DNA of 64,000 bases from Bacteroidales bacterium (GCA_017620335.1 JAFZQO010000052.1:1-64000); one strand, 5' to 3'; numbered from the stretch's first letter, positions 41,352 through 51,485 are shown. Made by a program: numbers and translations. The notes: a model not told the origin generated them from the sequence alone.

Positions 41352-43196
41352 ATGGATTTCAGCAGGAAAAACAAGCTTCTGGCCGGCCTCGGGGTGGTGG
41401 TCGCCATCCTTCTGGCCAAGCTTTTCTCCATCCAGATCGTCCACGACGAGTACAAGAAGAGCTCGGAGAACAATTCCATGGTCTATGAGACCATCTATCC
41501 CACACGCGGCATCATCTACGACCGCAACGGGGACATCCTCGTCGGCAACAAGACGGCCTACGACATCATTGTGACGCCCCGCGAGGTGAAGGCCTTCGAC
41601 ACCCTCGCCCTCGCCACGGCGCTCGACGTGGACGTACAGTTCATCCGCGACAGGATGGACTATTACCGCAGGTACCGGAGCAGCATAGGCTACCAGTCGC
41701 AGACCATGATCAAGCAGGTCCCTCCGGAAACCTACATGAAGTTCGCGGAGATCCAGTACAAGTTCCCCGGCTTCAAGGGACAGATGCGCAGCATACGCGA
41801 CTATCCGATAGACGCCGGAGGCAACCTCCTGGGATATGTGTCCGAGGTGGACGCCGACTACATCAAGCAGCACCCGGGCGAGTACAAGTCCGGCGATTAC
41901 ATAGGCCGGACCGGTATCGAGGCCGCCCGCGAGCAGGACCTCAGGGGTGTCAAAGGCTATCACGTGTACCTGCGCGACTCCCACAACCAGATCCAGACCG
42001 CCTACAACGACGGCGAGATGGACATGGAGGCCGTCCCGGGGAACGACATCGTCACCACCATCGACGCACAGCTGCAGAATTACGGGCAGCTCCTGATGCA
42101 GAACAAGGTGGGCAGCGTCGTCGCCATCGAGCCGGCGACCGGCGAGATCCTCGCCATGGTCTCCAGCCCCGGCATCAGCGTGGACCAGCTCGCCGACATA
42201 GGCCAGCATTACAACGACCTCATCAACGACCCCTACCGCCCGATGTTCAACCGTACCGTGATGGCTTCCTACCCTCCCGGATCGGTGTTCAAGCTCGTGA
42301 ACGGCCTGATAGGCCTGGAGGAAGGGGTCCTGCAGCCTTCGGACAAGTATCCCTGCTACAGTGGATTCCCTTACGGCAACGGCCGGAAGCTCGGCTGTCA
42401 CGGCCACGCCTCCCCCCTTGCCCTGCTGGACGCCATCGCCACCTCCTGCAACGGCTATTTCTGCTACGTGTTCCGCAACATCCTGGAAAACAAGAGGTAT
42501 GATTCCATCCAGGATGCCTTCGACAAGTGGAGGGACTACGTGCTGAGCTTCGGCTTCGGCCGCAAGCTCGGCAGCGACTTCCCCTCCGAACTCGGCGGCA
42601 ACATCCCCACCTCCGCCTATTACAACAAGATATACGGCCGGCGCGGCTGGCGCTTCCAGACCATCATCTCCTTGTCCATCGGACAGGGTGAGATAGGCGT
42701 GACGCCGCTCCAGATCGCCAACCTCTGCGCCACCGTGGCCAACCGCGGCTGGTACATCATCCCGCACATCGTCAAGGACTCCCAGAACGTCACCATAGAC
42801 GACAAGTTCCGCGAGCGCCAGTACCCCCTCGTCGACACGACCAATTTCAAGAAGGTCATCAACGGCATGTACATGGCGGTGAACGGCGGCGGCGCGGCGG
42901 GCGGCACGGCCTTCGCCGCCGCCATCCCGGGCCTGGACGTCTGCGGCAAGACCGGTACGGCTCAGAACCCGCGCGGCGCCGACAATTCCGTCTTCATCTG
43001 CTTCGCGCCCAAGGACGACCCGAAGATCGCGATTGCGGCATACATCGAGAACGCCGGATTCGGCGCGACCTGGGCCTGCCCCATCGCGTCCCTGATGGTG
43101 GAAAAATACCTTACCGGGGATATCCGTCCCGAAAGGAAATACGTGGAGGACCGCATCCTCAACGCCGACCTCATGTCAAGGGTGAAAACCGATTAG
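41352..43196 (+). CDS. mrdA: Penicillin-binding protein 2 (elongation transpeptidase)
   Basis: 614 residues. One N-terminal helix (about 7-27), PBP dimer domain with RGIIYDRNG, and the transpeptidase domain with active Ser in PPGSVFKLVN, SCN in TSCNGYF, and KTGTAQN. Cross-links side-wall peptidoglycan with RodA, encoded 4 bases downstream. Confidence 0.94.
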   Translation: MDFSRKNKLLAGLGVVVAILLAKLFSIQIVHDEYKKSSENNSMVYETIYPTRGIIYDRNGDILVGNKTAYDIIVTPREVKAFDTLALATALDVDVQFIRDRMDYYRRYRSSIGYQSQTMIKQVPPETYMKFAEIQYKFPGFKGQMRSIRDYPIDAGGNLLGYVSEVDADYIKQHPGEYKSGDYIGRTGIEAAREQDLRGVKGYHVYLRDSHNQIQTAYNDGEMDMEAVPGNDIVTTIDAQLQNYGQLLMQNKVGSVVAIEPATGEILAMVSSPGISVDQLADIGQHYNDLINDPYRPMFNRTVMASYPPGSVFKLVNGLIGLEEGVLQPSDKYPCYSGFPYGNGRKLGCHGHASPLALLDAIATSCNGYFCYVFRNILENKRYDSIQDAFDKWRDYVLSFGFGRKLGSDFPSELGGNIPTSAYYNKIYGRRGWRFQTIISLSIGQGEIGVTPLQIANLCATVANRGWYIIPHIVKDSQNVTIDDKFRERQYPLVDTTNFKKVINGMYMAVNGGGAAGGTAFAAAIPGLDVCGKTGTAQNPRGADNSVFICFAPKDDPKIAIAAYIENAGFGATWACPIASLMVEKYLTGDIRPERKYVEDRILNADLMSRVKTD

Positions 43197-43200
43197 AGAG

Positions 43201-44733
43201 ATGCACGAGCCCGGGAGTCAATACAAGAGGGGCCTGAAACAGGCCGTGGACTGGAGACTGGTCATCTACTACCTGATACTTGTCTTTATCGGGTGGATCA
43301 ACATCTATGCTTCCATCCATTCGTCAGAGCCGGCGAGCATCTTCGACTGGACCGCCCGCAGCGGCAAGCAGTTCATCTGGATAATAACTTCGCTGGGGCT
43401 CGCCGCCCTCATCCTCTTCGTCCTCAACCCAAGGCTGTGGGAGGTCATATCCATACCATCGTACGTGCTGGTGGGAGTTCTGCTTGTGCTGGTGATATTC
43501 CTCTCGAAGGACGTCAAGGGCTCGCACTCCTGGTTCGAACTGGGCCCGGTGAAGTTCCAGCCGGCCGAGATATCGAAGATTACGACGTCGCTGCTGCTGG
43601 CGGCGACCATGAGCAAGCCTGGCTTCAAGATAGGCAAGGCCAAGGATTTCCTCACCATCGCGCTCATCATCGGCCTGCCGATGCTCATCATCGTGGCCGA
43701 GAGCGAGACGGGCTCGGCGCTCGTCTATGTGGGTTTCCTGTTCGTCCTCTACCGCGAGGGGCTGACCGGATGGCTCCTGGCCATCGCCGGCATGTGCATC
43801 CTCCTGTTCATACTTACGCTGACGGCATCGCCGTACACTTCCATACTGGTGCTGGCGGCAGTCGTCACGCTGGGATATTTCATGCACACGGGGCGCTTCG
43901 GAACCTGGATCAAGCGCTGCGGCCTGCCGATACTCTTCTTCGCCTTCCTGCCCCGGATCTGGACCTGGGTGTGCGAATGGCTGGTGCCCGGCGGGGCGCT
44001 CCTCGGGTCCGTCGACCCGTCGGTGGCCGACGCCATCACGGGCGCGGCCGGCCGCTGGACCGTCCTGCTCAAGTTCAAGCCCATGTACCTGCTGCTGGCC
44101 GTCTGCGGCCTCGCGCTGCCCGTCTGCATGGTCAGGGCCTACCGCGACAAGCACATGTACCTCTGGGCCGCCATCGGCGCCTTCGTCCTCGGAGTCCTGC
44201 TGACCTTCTCGACGGAGTTCCTCTTCAACGACGTGCTCCAGGACCACCAGCGCGCCCGCATCGAGGTTCTGCTGGGCATGAAGGAGGACCTCGCCGGCGT
44301 GGGCTACAACGTCAACCAGTCCAAGATCGCCATCGGTTCGGGCGGCCTGTTCGGAAAGGGTTTCCTGCAGGGCACGCAGACCACCTACGGCTTCGTGCCG
44401 GAGCAGAGCACCGACTTCATCTTCTGCACCGTGGGCGAGGAATGGGGCTTCGTCGGCTGCGCCGTGGTCATCCTCCTCTACGTATTCCTGATATCCCGCA
44501 TCATATCGGACGCAGAAAAAAGCCGTGAATCCTTCACCAGGATCTACGGCTATTGCGTGGCGAGCTGCATCTTCATGCACCTCTTCATCAATGTCGGAAT
44601 GACGATAGGACTGATGCCCGTCATCGGCATACCCCTGCCCCTTCTGTCCTACGGAGGCTCCTCGCTCTGGGCCTTCACGATCTTGATTTTCATCTTCATA
44701 GCCCTGGACCGCGAGGAGAAGAAGTACTTCTAA
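43201..44733 (+). CDS. rodA: RodA peptidoglycan glycosyltransferase (SEDS)
   Basis: 510 residues, about ten membrane helices. SEDS motifs: KGSHSWFELGPVKFQPAEI near 108-125, the catalytic-loop region ending QSTDFIFCTVGEEWGFVG, and the last PLLSYGGSS. Somewhat long for RodA, through an extended loop near 250-290 (the stretch around residues LLGSVDPSVADA). Its stop overlaps the nitroreductase stop by 4 bases on the other strand. Confidence 0.94.
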   Translation: MHEPGSQYKRGLKQAVDWRLVIYYLILVFIGWINIYASIHSSEPASIFDWTARSGKQFIWIITSLGLAALILFVLNPRLWEVISIPSYVLVGVLLVLVIFLSKDVKGSHSWFELGPVKFQPAEISKITTSLLLAATMSKPGFKIGKAKDFLTIALIIGLPMLIIVAESETGSALVYVGFLFVLYREGLTGWLLAIAGMCILLFILTLTASPYTSILVLAAVVTLGYFMHTGRFGTWIKRCGLPILFFAFLPRIWTWVCEWLVPGGALLGSVDPSVADAITGAAGRWTVLLKFKPMYLLLAVCGLALPVCMVRAYRDKHMYLWAAIGAFVLGVLLTFSTEFLFNDVLQDHQRARIEVLLGMKEDLAGVGYNVNQSKIAIGSGGLFGKGFLQGTQTTYGFVPEQSTDFIFCTVGEEWGFVGCAVVILLYVFLISRIISDAEKSRESFTRIYGYCVASCIFMHLFINVGMTIGLMPVIGIPLPLLSYGGSSLWAFTILIFIFIALDREEKKYF

Positions 44734-45344
44734 AGGACGGTGCTGAACTCTTCGAGGGACTTGCGGACGTAGTGGCGGGCGGTGGGCTCGGCGTCGTCCG
44801 TGGGATGGCCTATGGCAAGCAGGAAGGAGACCTCGTACCCTGCGGTCTCGGGGAAAAGCTCCGCGACCTTGGCGGGATCGAAGGAGGCGATCCAGGCGCC
44901 GCCGAGGCCCATGTCAAAAGCTTCGAGCATGATATGGGTTGCAACGATGGCGGCGTCGCCGTCGGCGGCATTCTTGCCGTCGAAGCTGCGCACCCAGGCC
45001 TCCTCGGCCTTGGAACCGACCATGAAGACGACGGGGGCGCCGAACGCGTCGTGCACCTTGTGCAGGCGTTCGAGAGCCTCGGGGGTGGTAATCGCCCAGA
45101 CGTGCACCGGCTGGAGGTTGGCAGCGGTAGGCGCGAGCCTTGCCACGTCGAGGATCTTGTTCACCTTGGCGAGACGCACGGGCCTGTCGGTATAAGAGCG
45201 GCAGGTGAAACGGGCGGCGGCGAGGTCTTCGAAGTGAGTCTCGTACTTGAGCTCCGAGATATGCTTGTCAACTTTTGCGAAATTGGCGCGTTGCGAGATC
45301 TTGGTCAGGTCGCTGATCCTTTCGAGGAATGTTTTTTTGGCCAT
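44730..45344 (-). CDS. Nitroreductase-family flavoprotein
   Basis: 204 residues. FMN-binding oxidoreductase fold with CRSYTDRPV (FMN-binding Arg), APTAANLQPVHVWAI and GLGGAWIASFDPAKVAE. About 45 residues precede the family core, longer than usual. The substrate is unknown. Convergent with rodA. Confidence 0.88.
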   Translation of the reverse strand: MAKKTFLERISDLTKISQRANFAKVDKHISELKYETHFEDLAAARFTCRSYTDRPVRLAKVNKILDVARLAPTAANLQPVHVWAITTPEALERLHKVHDAFGAPVVFMVGSKAEEAWVRSFDGKNAADGDAAIVATHIMLEAFDMGLGGAWIASFDPAKVAELFPETAGYEVSFLLAIGHPTDDAEPTARHYVRKSLEEFSTVL

Positions 45345-45442
45345 TTCAGTTTTCTTTTCGTGGTTTTACTGCAAAAAAGCCTTGAAATATACGTACAATT
45401 CCCCGAATTTCCAAAAAAACGCGTATCCAGGCTGCTCCACAC

Positions 45443-45473
45443 TTGTTTGAATCAGGGTATTTCGGTAAATTTG
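45443..45473 (+). promoter_or_regulatory. Promoter of the porin/GH5 unit
   Basis: TTG (45443-45445), 20 bases, TAAATTTG (45466-45473): full match to the Bacteroidota pattern; start ATG 45503 lies about 23 bases past the predicted transcription start. Confidence 0.6.
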
Positions 45474-45502
45474 AACTCGCACGAAACTGTAGCCGCCACA
45501 TC

Positions 45503-46501
45503 ATGAAATCTGTCCGCTTACTTCCGGCAATGCTTCTCCTGCTCCTGCGACTGCCCTTCCTGCATGCGCAGGAGGCTTCGGGCTGGCTGCATCCGGAACT
45601 GTCGGCATCGACCTACCTCACAGGCGTTTATGACCATGGCGCTTATGAAGGGCGTTTCTCGGTCCTGTCCGCACTGTCGGCCACGCTGGGGCGCGGGACC
45701 GCGGTGGAGACCTCCGTATCCTTCGACGTGATACAAAAAAAGGTTATGGGCTGCGAGCTCGTATGGCGGCCCGTGAACGCGCTCCGCGTACGGGCCGGCA
45801 TACAGCGCATGCCCTTCCTCCTGGAGACCACCTACTCGCCGCGTACGCTCGAAGCCGTGGGCTTCTCGCAGGCGGCATCGTACCTCGGAGGCTATTCCAA
45901 GGACCTGAGCGGGCGCAACTCCCGCAGCCGCGACTGCGGGCTTGCAGTCGAGGGCTCCTTCTGGCCGCGCGACGGAGGCTACAGCGTGCTCAGCGTCGTG
46001 GCGGGGCTCTTCAACGGCAACGGCTATTCGTTCAGGGACGACAACGGCGCCAAGGACTTCCAGGGGCGCGTCGTGCTCCAGCCCGCGCGCCGCTGGAAGG
46101 TCTCGCTGGGCGCGATGGTCGGGCGTTACGGCGAGGAAAAGCTCGTCCGTGACCGCATCAGCACCGGTTTCTGGTACGACGACGGAAAGTGGTTCGTCCG
46201 TTCCGAGAACATATTCGGCGTCACCGACGGCCTGCGGAGCGACGGCTTCTCCGCCCTCGGCGGATGCTGGTTCAGGCCGTCCATGGCGCTGTCCGCGCGC
46301 TGCGACCGTTTCCAGACGGACCTGTCGGACCCCCTCACGGTTACCACGCAGGCGCAGCTCTGCTTCTCCCACATGCTGAGCGCCGACCGCAACTTCAGCT
46401 ACCGTCTCCAGTACGGGCACGCCTTCCATTCCGACCCCTCCGTCCCGGGCAGCGACACGCTGTACTGCTGCCTCATCTTCCGCTTCGGCGCCACCCTCTG
46501 A
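45503..46501 (+). CDS. OprP-like outer membrane porin
   Basis: 332 residues from ATG 45503 (MKSVRLLPAM). Signal peptide to about residue 22 (FLHAQ), then alternating beta-strand pattern to a C-terminal IFRFGATL-type end. The pattern resembles phosphate-selective porin O/P proteins, though shorter. It is 22 bases upstream of the GH5 gene, so the two may serve uptake of the glucanase products, or of phosphate. Confidence 0.65.
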   Translation: MKSVRLLPAMLLLLLRLPFLHAQEASGWLHPELSASTYLTGVYDHGAYEGRFSVLSALSATLGRGTAVETSVSFDVIQKKVMGCELVWRPVNALRVRAGIQRMPFLLETTYSPRTLEAVGFSQAASYLGGYSKDLSGRNSRSRDCGLAVEGSFWPRDGGYSVLSVVAGLFNGNGYSFRDDNGAKDFQGRVVLQPARRWKVSLGAMVGRYGEEKLVRDRISTGFWYDDGKWFVRSENIFGVTDGLRSDGFSALGGCWFRPSMALSARCDRFQTDLSDPLTVTTQAQLCFSHMLSADRNFSYRLQYGHAFHSDPSVPGSDTLYCCLIFRFGATL

Positions 46502-46523
46502 TATCCGCTTAAAACCTTATACC

Positions 46524-47594
46524 ATGAAAAGAATCCTTACCCTCGTCCTCTGCCTGGCGGCAATGTCCGCAGGCCTTTTAGCCCAGAACGAACGCCCCTG
46601 GTACGACGGCGAACCCTGGGAGCGCAGGACCATCAGTTATGACATCAAGACCATGCCCCGCATCACCGTTCAGGGCAACAAATTCGTGACCGCCGACGAC
46701 GGCAAGGTCGTCCAGTTCCGCGGCATAGCCATCTCCGACCCGGACAAGGTGGAGCGCCAGGGCCACTGGAACAAGGAGCATTTCCAGCATGTCAAGGACC
46801 TGGGAGCCAACATAGTGCGCGTCCCCATCCACCCCGTGGCTTGGCGCGAGCGCACGCCGAAGGCGTACATGGCCATGCTCGACCAGATGGTGCAGTGGTG
46901 CACCGAACTGGGCCTTTACGTGATGCTCGACTGGCACACCATCGGCAACCTCGAGATGGAGATGTGGCAGGACCCGATGTACGTCACCACCAAGCAGGAG
47001 ACCTACGATTTCTGGAGGAAGATATCCCAGCGTTTCAGCGGCAACAACACCGTGGCCTTCTACGAGCTCCTGAACGAGCCGACGACCTACCGCGGGCAGC
47101 TCGGCGTCTGCACATGGGCTCAATGGAAAACGCTGGTGGAGAACATGATAGCCGTCATCCGCGGCTATGACGCCGAGACGACCGTGCTGGTCGGCGGCTT
47201 CGACTGGGCATACGACCTCACCCCGGTCCATGAGAACCCCATCAACGCGCAGAACATCGGCTACACCACCCATCCTTATCCCAACAAGGTCACCCAGCCC
47301 TGGAAGCCCAAGTGGGAGCGCGACTGGGGCTTCGTCGCCGCCACCTACCCTGTCTTCGCCACCGAGTTCGGATCAGACGTACGCGGGAACCAGACCATCG
47401 ACTACGATGACGAGGAGTTCTACGGCAACCAGATCCTGTCCTATCTCGAAGAGCAGGACATGGGCTGGTGCATATGGGTGTACGACCCCACCTGGGGCGG
47501 CGCCAAGATCAAGAGCTGGGACTACGAGCCGACGGAGGGCATGAAATACTGGTCCGCCGGCATGAAGGGCCAGCTCAAGTGGCAGAAGAAGTAG
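46524..47594 (+). CDS. Secreted GH5 endoglucanase-like glycosidase
   Basis: 356 residues with a signal peptide (to about 20, LLAQN). The (beta/alpha)8 GH5 fold shows the acid/base Glu185 in ELLNEPTTY, His139 in DWHTIGN, His250 in TTHPYPN, and the nucleophile Glu281 in FATEFGSD. It probably cuts beta-1,4-linked glucan or mannan in the periplasm or outside. Normal length for a single GH5 domain. Confidence 0.9.
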   Translation: MKRILTLVLCLAAMSAGLLAQNERPWYDGEPWERRTISYDIKTMPRITVQGNKFVTADDGKVVQFRGIAISDPDKVERQGHWNKEHFQHVKDLGANIVRVPIHPVAWRERTPKAYMAMLDQMVQWCTELGLYVMLDWHTIGNLEMEMWQDPMYVTTKQETYDFWRKISQRFSGNNTVAFYELLNEPTTYRGQLGVCTWAQWKTLVENMIAVIRGYDAETTVLVGGFDWAYDLTPVHENPINAQNIGYTTHPYPNKVTQPWKPKWERDWGFVAATYPVFATEFGSDVRGNQTIDYDDEEFYGNQILSYLEEQDMGWCIWVYDPTWGGAKIKSWDYEPTEGMKYWSAGMKGQLKWQKK

Positions 47595-47598
47595 GCCT

Positions 47599-50500
47599 TT
47601 ACTTTCCGGCCTCCCTCCATGTGCGGCCGGTCACTACCGGCGCGGAGCCCGTCGGAGCCTGACGGACGGCAGCCTTCAGAGGGCCGGTGTGCGCTGCCGC
47701 ACCGGCCTTCTTCCTATTGACGGCATCGTATGCCGCGAAGTCCTCGTAGGTGCCGTTCCAGTCCTTGCCGTAGGCCAGCTTGTGGATCCTGTACCAGATG
47801 GTATAGCGTGACGGGGCGTTGAAGCCGCCCTCGTTGTCGTTCATGATGCTGTTCTCGGAAGGACGCCATACGTTGTACATATAGGTGAAACCTCCCTCAT
47901 ATATACCGACCTCGTCCTTGTAGCGTGGATCGGCAAGGAACCGCGCCCATTTCACTTCCCCGGGATCGGAAGTAATGTCCACGTTGGAGTACCACATGTT
48001 GCGGGAACGCTCCCTTATCAACTCCCTGTCAGTGACCGAAAGGTTGCCTGAATAATGGTACTCGTCCGCCAGCTTGGCGAATCCGTGGCCGCCGGACTCA
48101 TGGCGGAGGACCTTTCCCGTTTCGCTGAAGTTCCTGTCCATTTTCAGGAAATAGGTCACTGCGGGGCCGCAGGCGAAATCACGTCCCGCCGTCACTTCGG
48201 GATAATAGAAGTAACAGGTTCCGCACAGTCTGACAGTGCCATCGAGGTCCTGGTTACCGCAAACGATTACAAGCACCTCGTCCATCCGCTTGTCGTCCCC
48301 GACGGCCTTGCGGGCAAACTCCAAGCATTTTTCGTCATTGCCTTCCATGGCCGTACCGTTAAGCAAGACTGTTCCGAGGCTTCGTCCGCCGTGGCTGTAA
48401 CCTTCAGTCGCGGATACGGCAGTGACGATATAGATGTTGAACAGTTCGCGGAACGACTTGTACGGCTCCACCGCAAAGTATTCCTCGATGCATGCCTCCA
48501 AATCGCCGAGATACATGCCTGACGCGATCTGGCGGTCGGAGTAGGCGTCGCCGATGAAAACGATATCGATGCCGTTACCCTTCGATGCCTTCTGGTATTC
48601 CGTCACTTCGCCATCCTTGGAGTAGTCTTCCGAGATATAGAAATCAGGCTCGGGAAGGTCCGTATAATCAAACGGTTTCATTACTTCCCGATATGGTTTC
48701 CATACAGCGTCGGAGGTGTATATCATGTATGACTTGGAAGGGACATAGAAGGTTACCAACGGGTTCCCGGTATCCTCGATGGAAGCGCAGGCTGGAGGCA
48801 GTATGCTCCTGAAATAGACAGATTCCAGCTTGTCGCAGAACTGGAAGGGATTGTACCCCATTGAAACCAGGTTGGCGGACAGGGTGACGCTCCTGAGTTC
48901 ATGGCTGAACGCGAAGGCATACATCCCGATATCCTTCACCTGGTCACCCATCGTGACGGAACGGAGACCGGGCTTGCTTGCGAAAACATGGCCTCCGAGA
49001 GCGGTGACCTCGTCCGGAACCACGTAGTCTCCGCTGAGGGTGGGAACGACGAACTGCAATGTCCCGTAATTGACCAGACCCTTATGGTCGGAGGTGGTAT
49101 AGGGGCCGTAAAGATTCTCCAGGTTGACGCAGTCGGAGAATGCTTCCCCGGAAACGTTGACGAGGCTTTTCGGGAAAGTAACGCTCCTGAGGTTCTCACA
49201 ACCGTCGAAAGCATAATTGGAAACTGCCATTACGCCCTCCGGAATCTCGTAGGAAGTGTCGTCCCTGCCCGCAAAATAGAACAGCGTGTTCGGATACATC
49301 GCATAAGGATCGAAAAGATACTTGCGGTCCTTCGATATGAAGGGGCTGTCGCCAATGAGGTTCTTCAAGTTGTGACACGATAGGAATGAATACAGGTCCA
49401 TGGACTTGACCGAAGCCGGGATCGTGACTGATTCAATCGAAGAGCCGCTGAAGCAGCTCCGTTCCATAGTCGTTATACAAGATGGAATGACGACGGATTT
49501 GAGTTCCTTGGTGTTCGCAAACGCCCCTTCCCCTATGATGACGGTTCCTGAAGGGATCTCGTAATGAGAGATACCTGCCGGAGCGAAAGCGTATATGATA
49601 CCGTCGATGACGATGCAGCGTTCGTCTTCCGACACATGGTTGCCGTAGAAGCGCTCCAGGGCCATCTGCTTGTAGCACGTAAATGGAGCCGTCACCCTCA
49701 AGGATGCGGGCACCCTGAATTCAGTGACCATGGGCACCTCCCAGAAGACCTGGCTTCCTATGATTTCCACACAATCGGGGACCAGTATGCCCGTAAGCCT
49801 CTCAAGGTCTTCCGAAACGTAGGTGAGGATGTCGAAGCGGGTCAGGGGACCGCCGAAGCGGAGCACGCCCATGCCGTTCTCGAACGTGTGGGACACCAGG
49901 CTGTATCCGGACTGGTTCTCGACATTGGTAATGGGCTTCTTGTCGGCGGTAGTGTACCATATCTCGTTGTCCTGGGGAAGCTCGCCCTCGGGGAATCCTC
50001 CCGCCCTGTACGCCAGGCCTTCGTCGGCGGAGGAGATACGGCCGAATACCGAACGCTTCAGGTCCACCTTGCGGTCGAGCTTGAGCTGCGCGACCCTCTC
50101 ATCCTCCTTGACCATGTTCAGGGTGATGCCTTTCTCGAATACGGTAGGGATGCAGACGATATAGTAATTGACTCCGGGCCTGAAAGACCCGCCGGGGGCG
50201 TTGAGCCGGATGACCTTGTCGCCGTCAGTGGATGCGGCCTCGACCTTCACCGAGGAGTCGCCGACGGTAGCCTTGAAGCCCCCGGCGATCACCTCGCCGT
50301 CATTGCCACGGAGCTCGACATACGCGACGCCTTCGCTCTTGACCGAGAAACAGATGCCGCTGACGAGGTTGCGGAAGCGGATGCTTCCGTCCGCCGAAGA
50401 TACTCCGGCGCTGTAGAGATACCCGTTCGCGACATTGCCTTCCACGCCATCCTGCGTGGCCGGAAGGGTCGCCTTGATGACGCTTCCGTCATATGAGGCG

Positions 50501-50817
50501 TCGTCCTTATAGGGATAGAGGGCAAGGTATTTGTCCGCCTTGCCGATATTGCCGGTGAAACCGCACTCGGCCGAATTCTCCTTGATGTCGGTGGTGAAAC
50601 GGGCGGAGGAATTGCCGGCGAAGACCTTTATCTCGTCTCCCGGGACCCAGTAGACCTTGGTCCCGTCCACGAGGGTGGACTTGGTTGGGATGTCCTCGAA
50701 AAAGGCGTTCAGGGTAAGCTCTCCGCCGTTTCCGGTGTCATCCGGAAGCTGCATCTCCTGGGGGGAGCAGGCAACGGCCGCTGCAATGGCCGAAAGGATG
50801 TAAATGTACTTTTTCAT
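47599..50817 (-). CDS. Surface lipoprotein: fimbrillin-like + LRR + M64 peptidase
   Basis: 1072 residues. Lipobox AVAC (Cys about 17), then a Mfa-like/fimbrillin-type domain (about 30-270, with TKSTLVDGTKVYWVPGDEI), BspA-like leucine-rich repeats (about 330-690, repeats such as SVTIPASVKSMDLYSF and LRSVTLSANL), and a C-terminal IgA peptidase M64 domain (about 710-1040). The zinc motif is H906-E907-x-x-x-H911 with LADEY after it. M64 enzymes can cut IgA or host mucosal proteins; whether this one does is unknown. It is next to the Big_2 lipoprotein (15-base gap). Confidence 0.88.
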   Translation of the reverse strand: MKKYIYILSAIAAAVACSPQEMQLPDDTGNGGELTLNAFFEDIPTKSTLVDGTKVYWVPGDEIKVFAGNSSARFTTDIKENSAECGFTGNIGKADKYLALYPYKDDASYDGSVIKATLPATQDGVEGNVANGYLYSAGVSSADGSIRFRNLVSGICFSVKSEGVAYVELRGNDGEVIAGGFKATVGDSSVKVEAASTDGDKVIRLNAPGGSFRPGVNYYIVCIPTVFEKGITLNMVKEDERVAQLKLDRKVDLKRSVFGRISSADEGLAYRAGGFPEGELPQDNEIWYTTADKKPITNVENQSGYSLVSHTFENGMGVLRFGGPLTRFDILTYVSEDLERLTGILVPDCVEIIGSQVFWEVPMVTEFRVPASLRVTAPFTCYKQMALERFYGNHVSEDERCIVIDGIIYAFAPAGISHYEIPSGTVIIGEGAFANTKELKSVVIPSCITTMERSCFSGSSIESVTIPASVKSMDLYSFLSCHNLKNLIGDSPFISKDRKYLFDPYAMYPNTLFYFAGRDDTSYEIPEGVMAVSNYAFDGCENLRSVTFPKSLVNVSGEAFSDCVNLENLYGPYTTSDHKGLVNYGTLQFVVPTLSGDYVVPDEVTALGGHVFASKPGLRSVTMGDQVKDIGMYAFAFSHELRSVTLSANLVSMGYNPFQFCDKLESVYFRSILPPACASIEDTGNPLVTFYVPSKSYMIYTSDAVWKPYREVMKPFDYTDLPEPDFYISEDYSKDGEVTEYQKASKGNGIDIVFIGDAYSDRQIASGMYLGDLEACIEEYFAVEPYKSFRELFNIYIVTAVSATEGYSHGGRSLGTVLLNGTAMEGNDEKCLEFARKAVGDDKRMDEVLVIVCGNQDLDGTVRLCGTCYFYYPEVTAGRDFACGPAVTYFLKMDRNFSETGKVLRHESGGHGFAKLADEYHYSGNLSVTDRELIRERSRNMWYSNVDITSDPGEVKWARFLADPRYKDEVGIYEGGFTYMYNVWRPSENSIMNDNEGGFNAPSRYTIWYRIHKLAYGKDWNGTYEDFAAYDAVNRKKAGAAAHTGPLKAAVRQAPTGSAPVVTGRTWREAGK

Positions 50818-50832
50818 CGCTCTTCCTCCCTT

Positions 50833-51459
50833 TTATTTCAGATCCTCGTATTCAAATCCCTCGTTCGAGCCGGGGAGCTGCACCTTCACCTCGCACTTGG
50901 CGCTGGCACTGCCCGCGGAGGCGGTGACCGTGACGGTCCCGGGACTCACAGCCTTCACCAGGCCGTTCTCGACCGTGACCTTGGAAGCGTCGCCGCTGGT
51001 CCATTTCACGGTCTTGTCCGTGGCATTGGCAGGGGTCACCGTGGCCTCCAGCTGGAACGACGCGCCGGGGTTGAGCGCCAGGCTGGTCTTGTTCAGGCTC
51101 ACGCCGGTCACGGCGACGGTCTTGGCCGTGACCTTGACCTCGCACTTCGCGGACTTGCCGCCGGCTGTGGCCGTGACGGTGGCCGAGCCTTCGGCCACGG
51201 CCGTCACGACGCCGCCGGCGACCGAAGCCACACCGGCGTTCGAACTGGACCACGTGACGGTCTTGTCAGTGGCGTTGGAGGGCGTCACCGTTGCGGACAG
51301 GCTGGCCGTGCCGCCCACCTCAAGGGAAACCGAACTCGGATTCAGGGAGATGCCGGTGACCGCCACCACGGGGTCCTCCTTCGGCCCGCAAGCAGCCATC
51401 GCCCCGATGACCGTCACCGCCGCCAGCACCTTCAGCAAGCTTGAAACGAACTTTCTCAT
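50833..51459 (-). CDS. Lipoprotein with two Big_2 immunoglobulin-like domains
   Basis: 208 residues. Lipobox GAMAAC, Cys about 24, then two bacterial Ig-like (Big_2) domains: VTGISLNPSSVSLEVGGTASL (near 34) and VTGVSLNKTSLALNPGASFQL (near 117), each ending in GTVTVTA or SATVTA. Short exposed tail. Probably a surface adhesin-like or structural partner of the M64 peptidase. Own promoter at 51486-51516. Confidence 0.85.
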   Translation of the reverse strand: MRKFVSSLLKVLAAVTVIGAMAACGPKEDPVVAVTGISLNPSSVSLEVGGTASLSATVTPSNATDKTVTWSSSNAGVASVAGGVVTAVAEGSATVTATAGGKSAKCEVKVTAKTVAVTGVSLNKTSLALNPGASFQLEATVTPANATDKTVKWTSGDASKVTVENGLVKAVSPGTVTVTASAGSASAKCEVKVQLPGSNEGFEYEDLK

Positions 51460-51485
51460 ATCGTGTCTGATAATGTCTTTCCATT

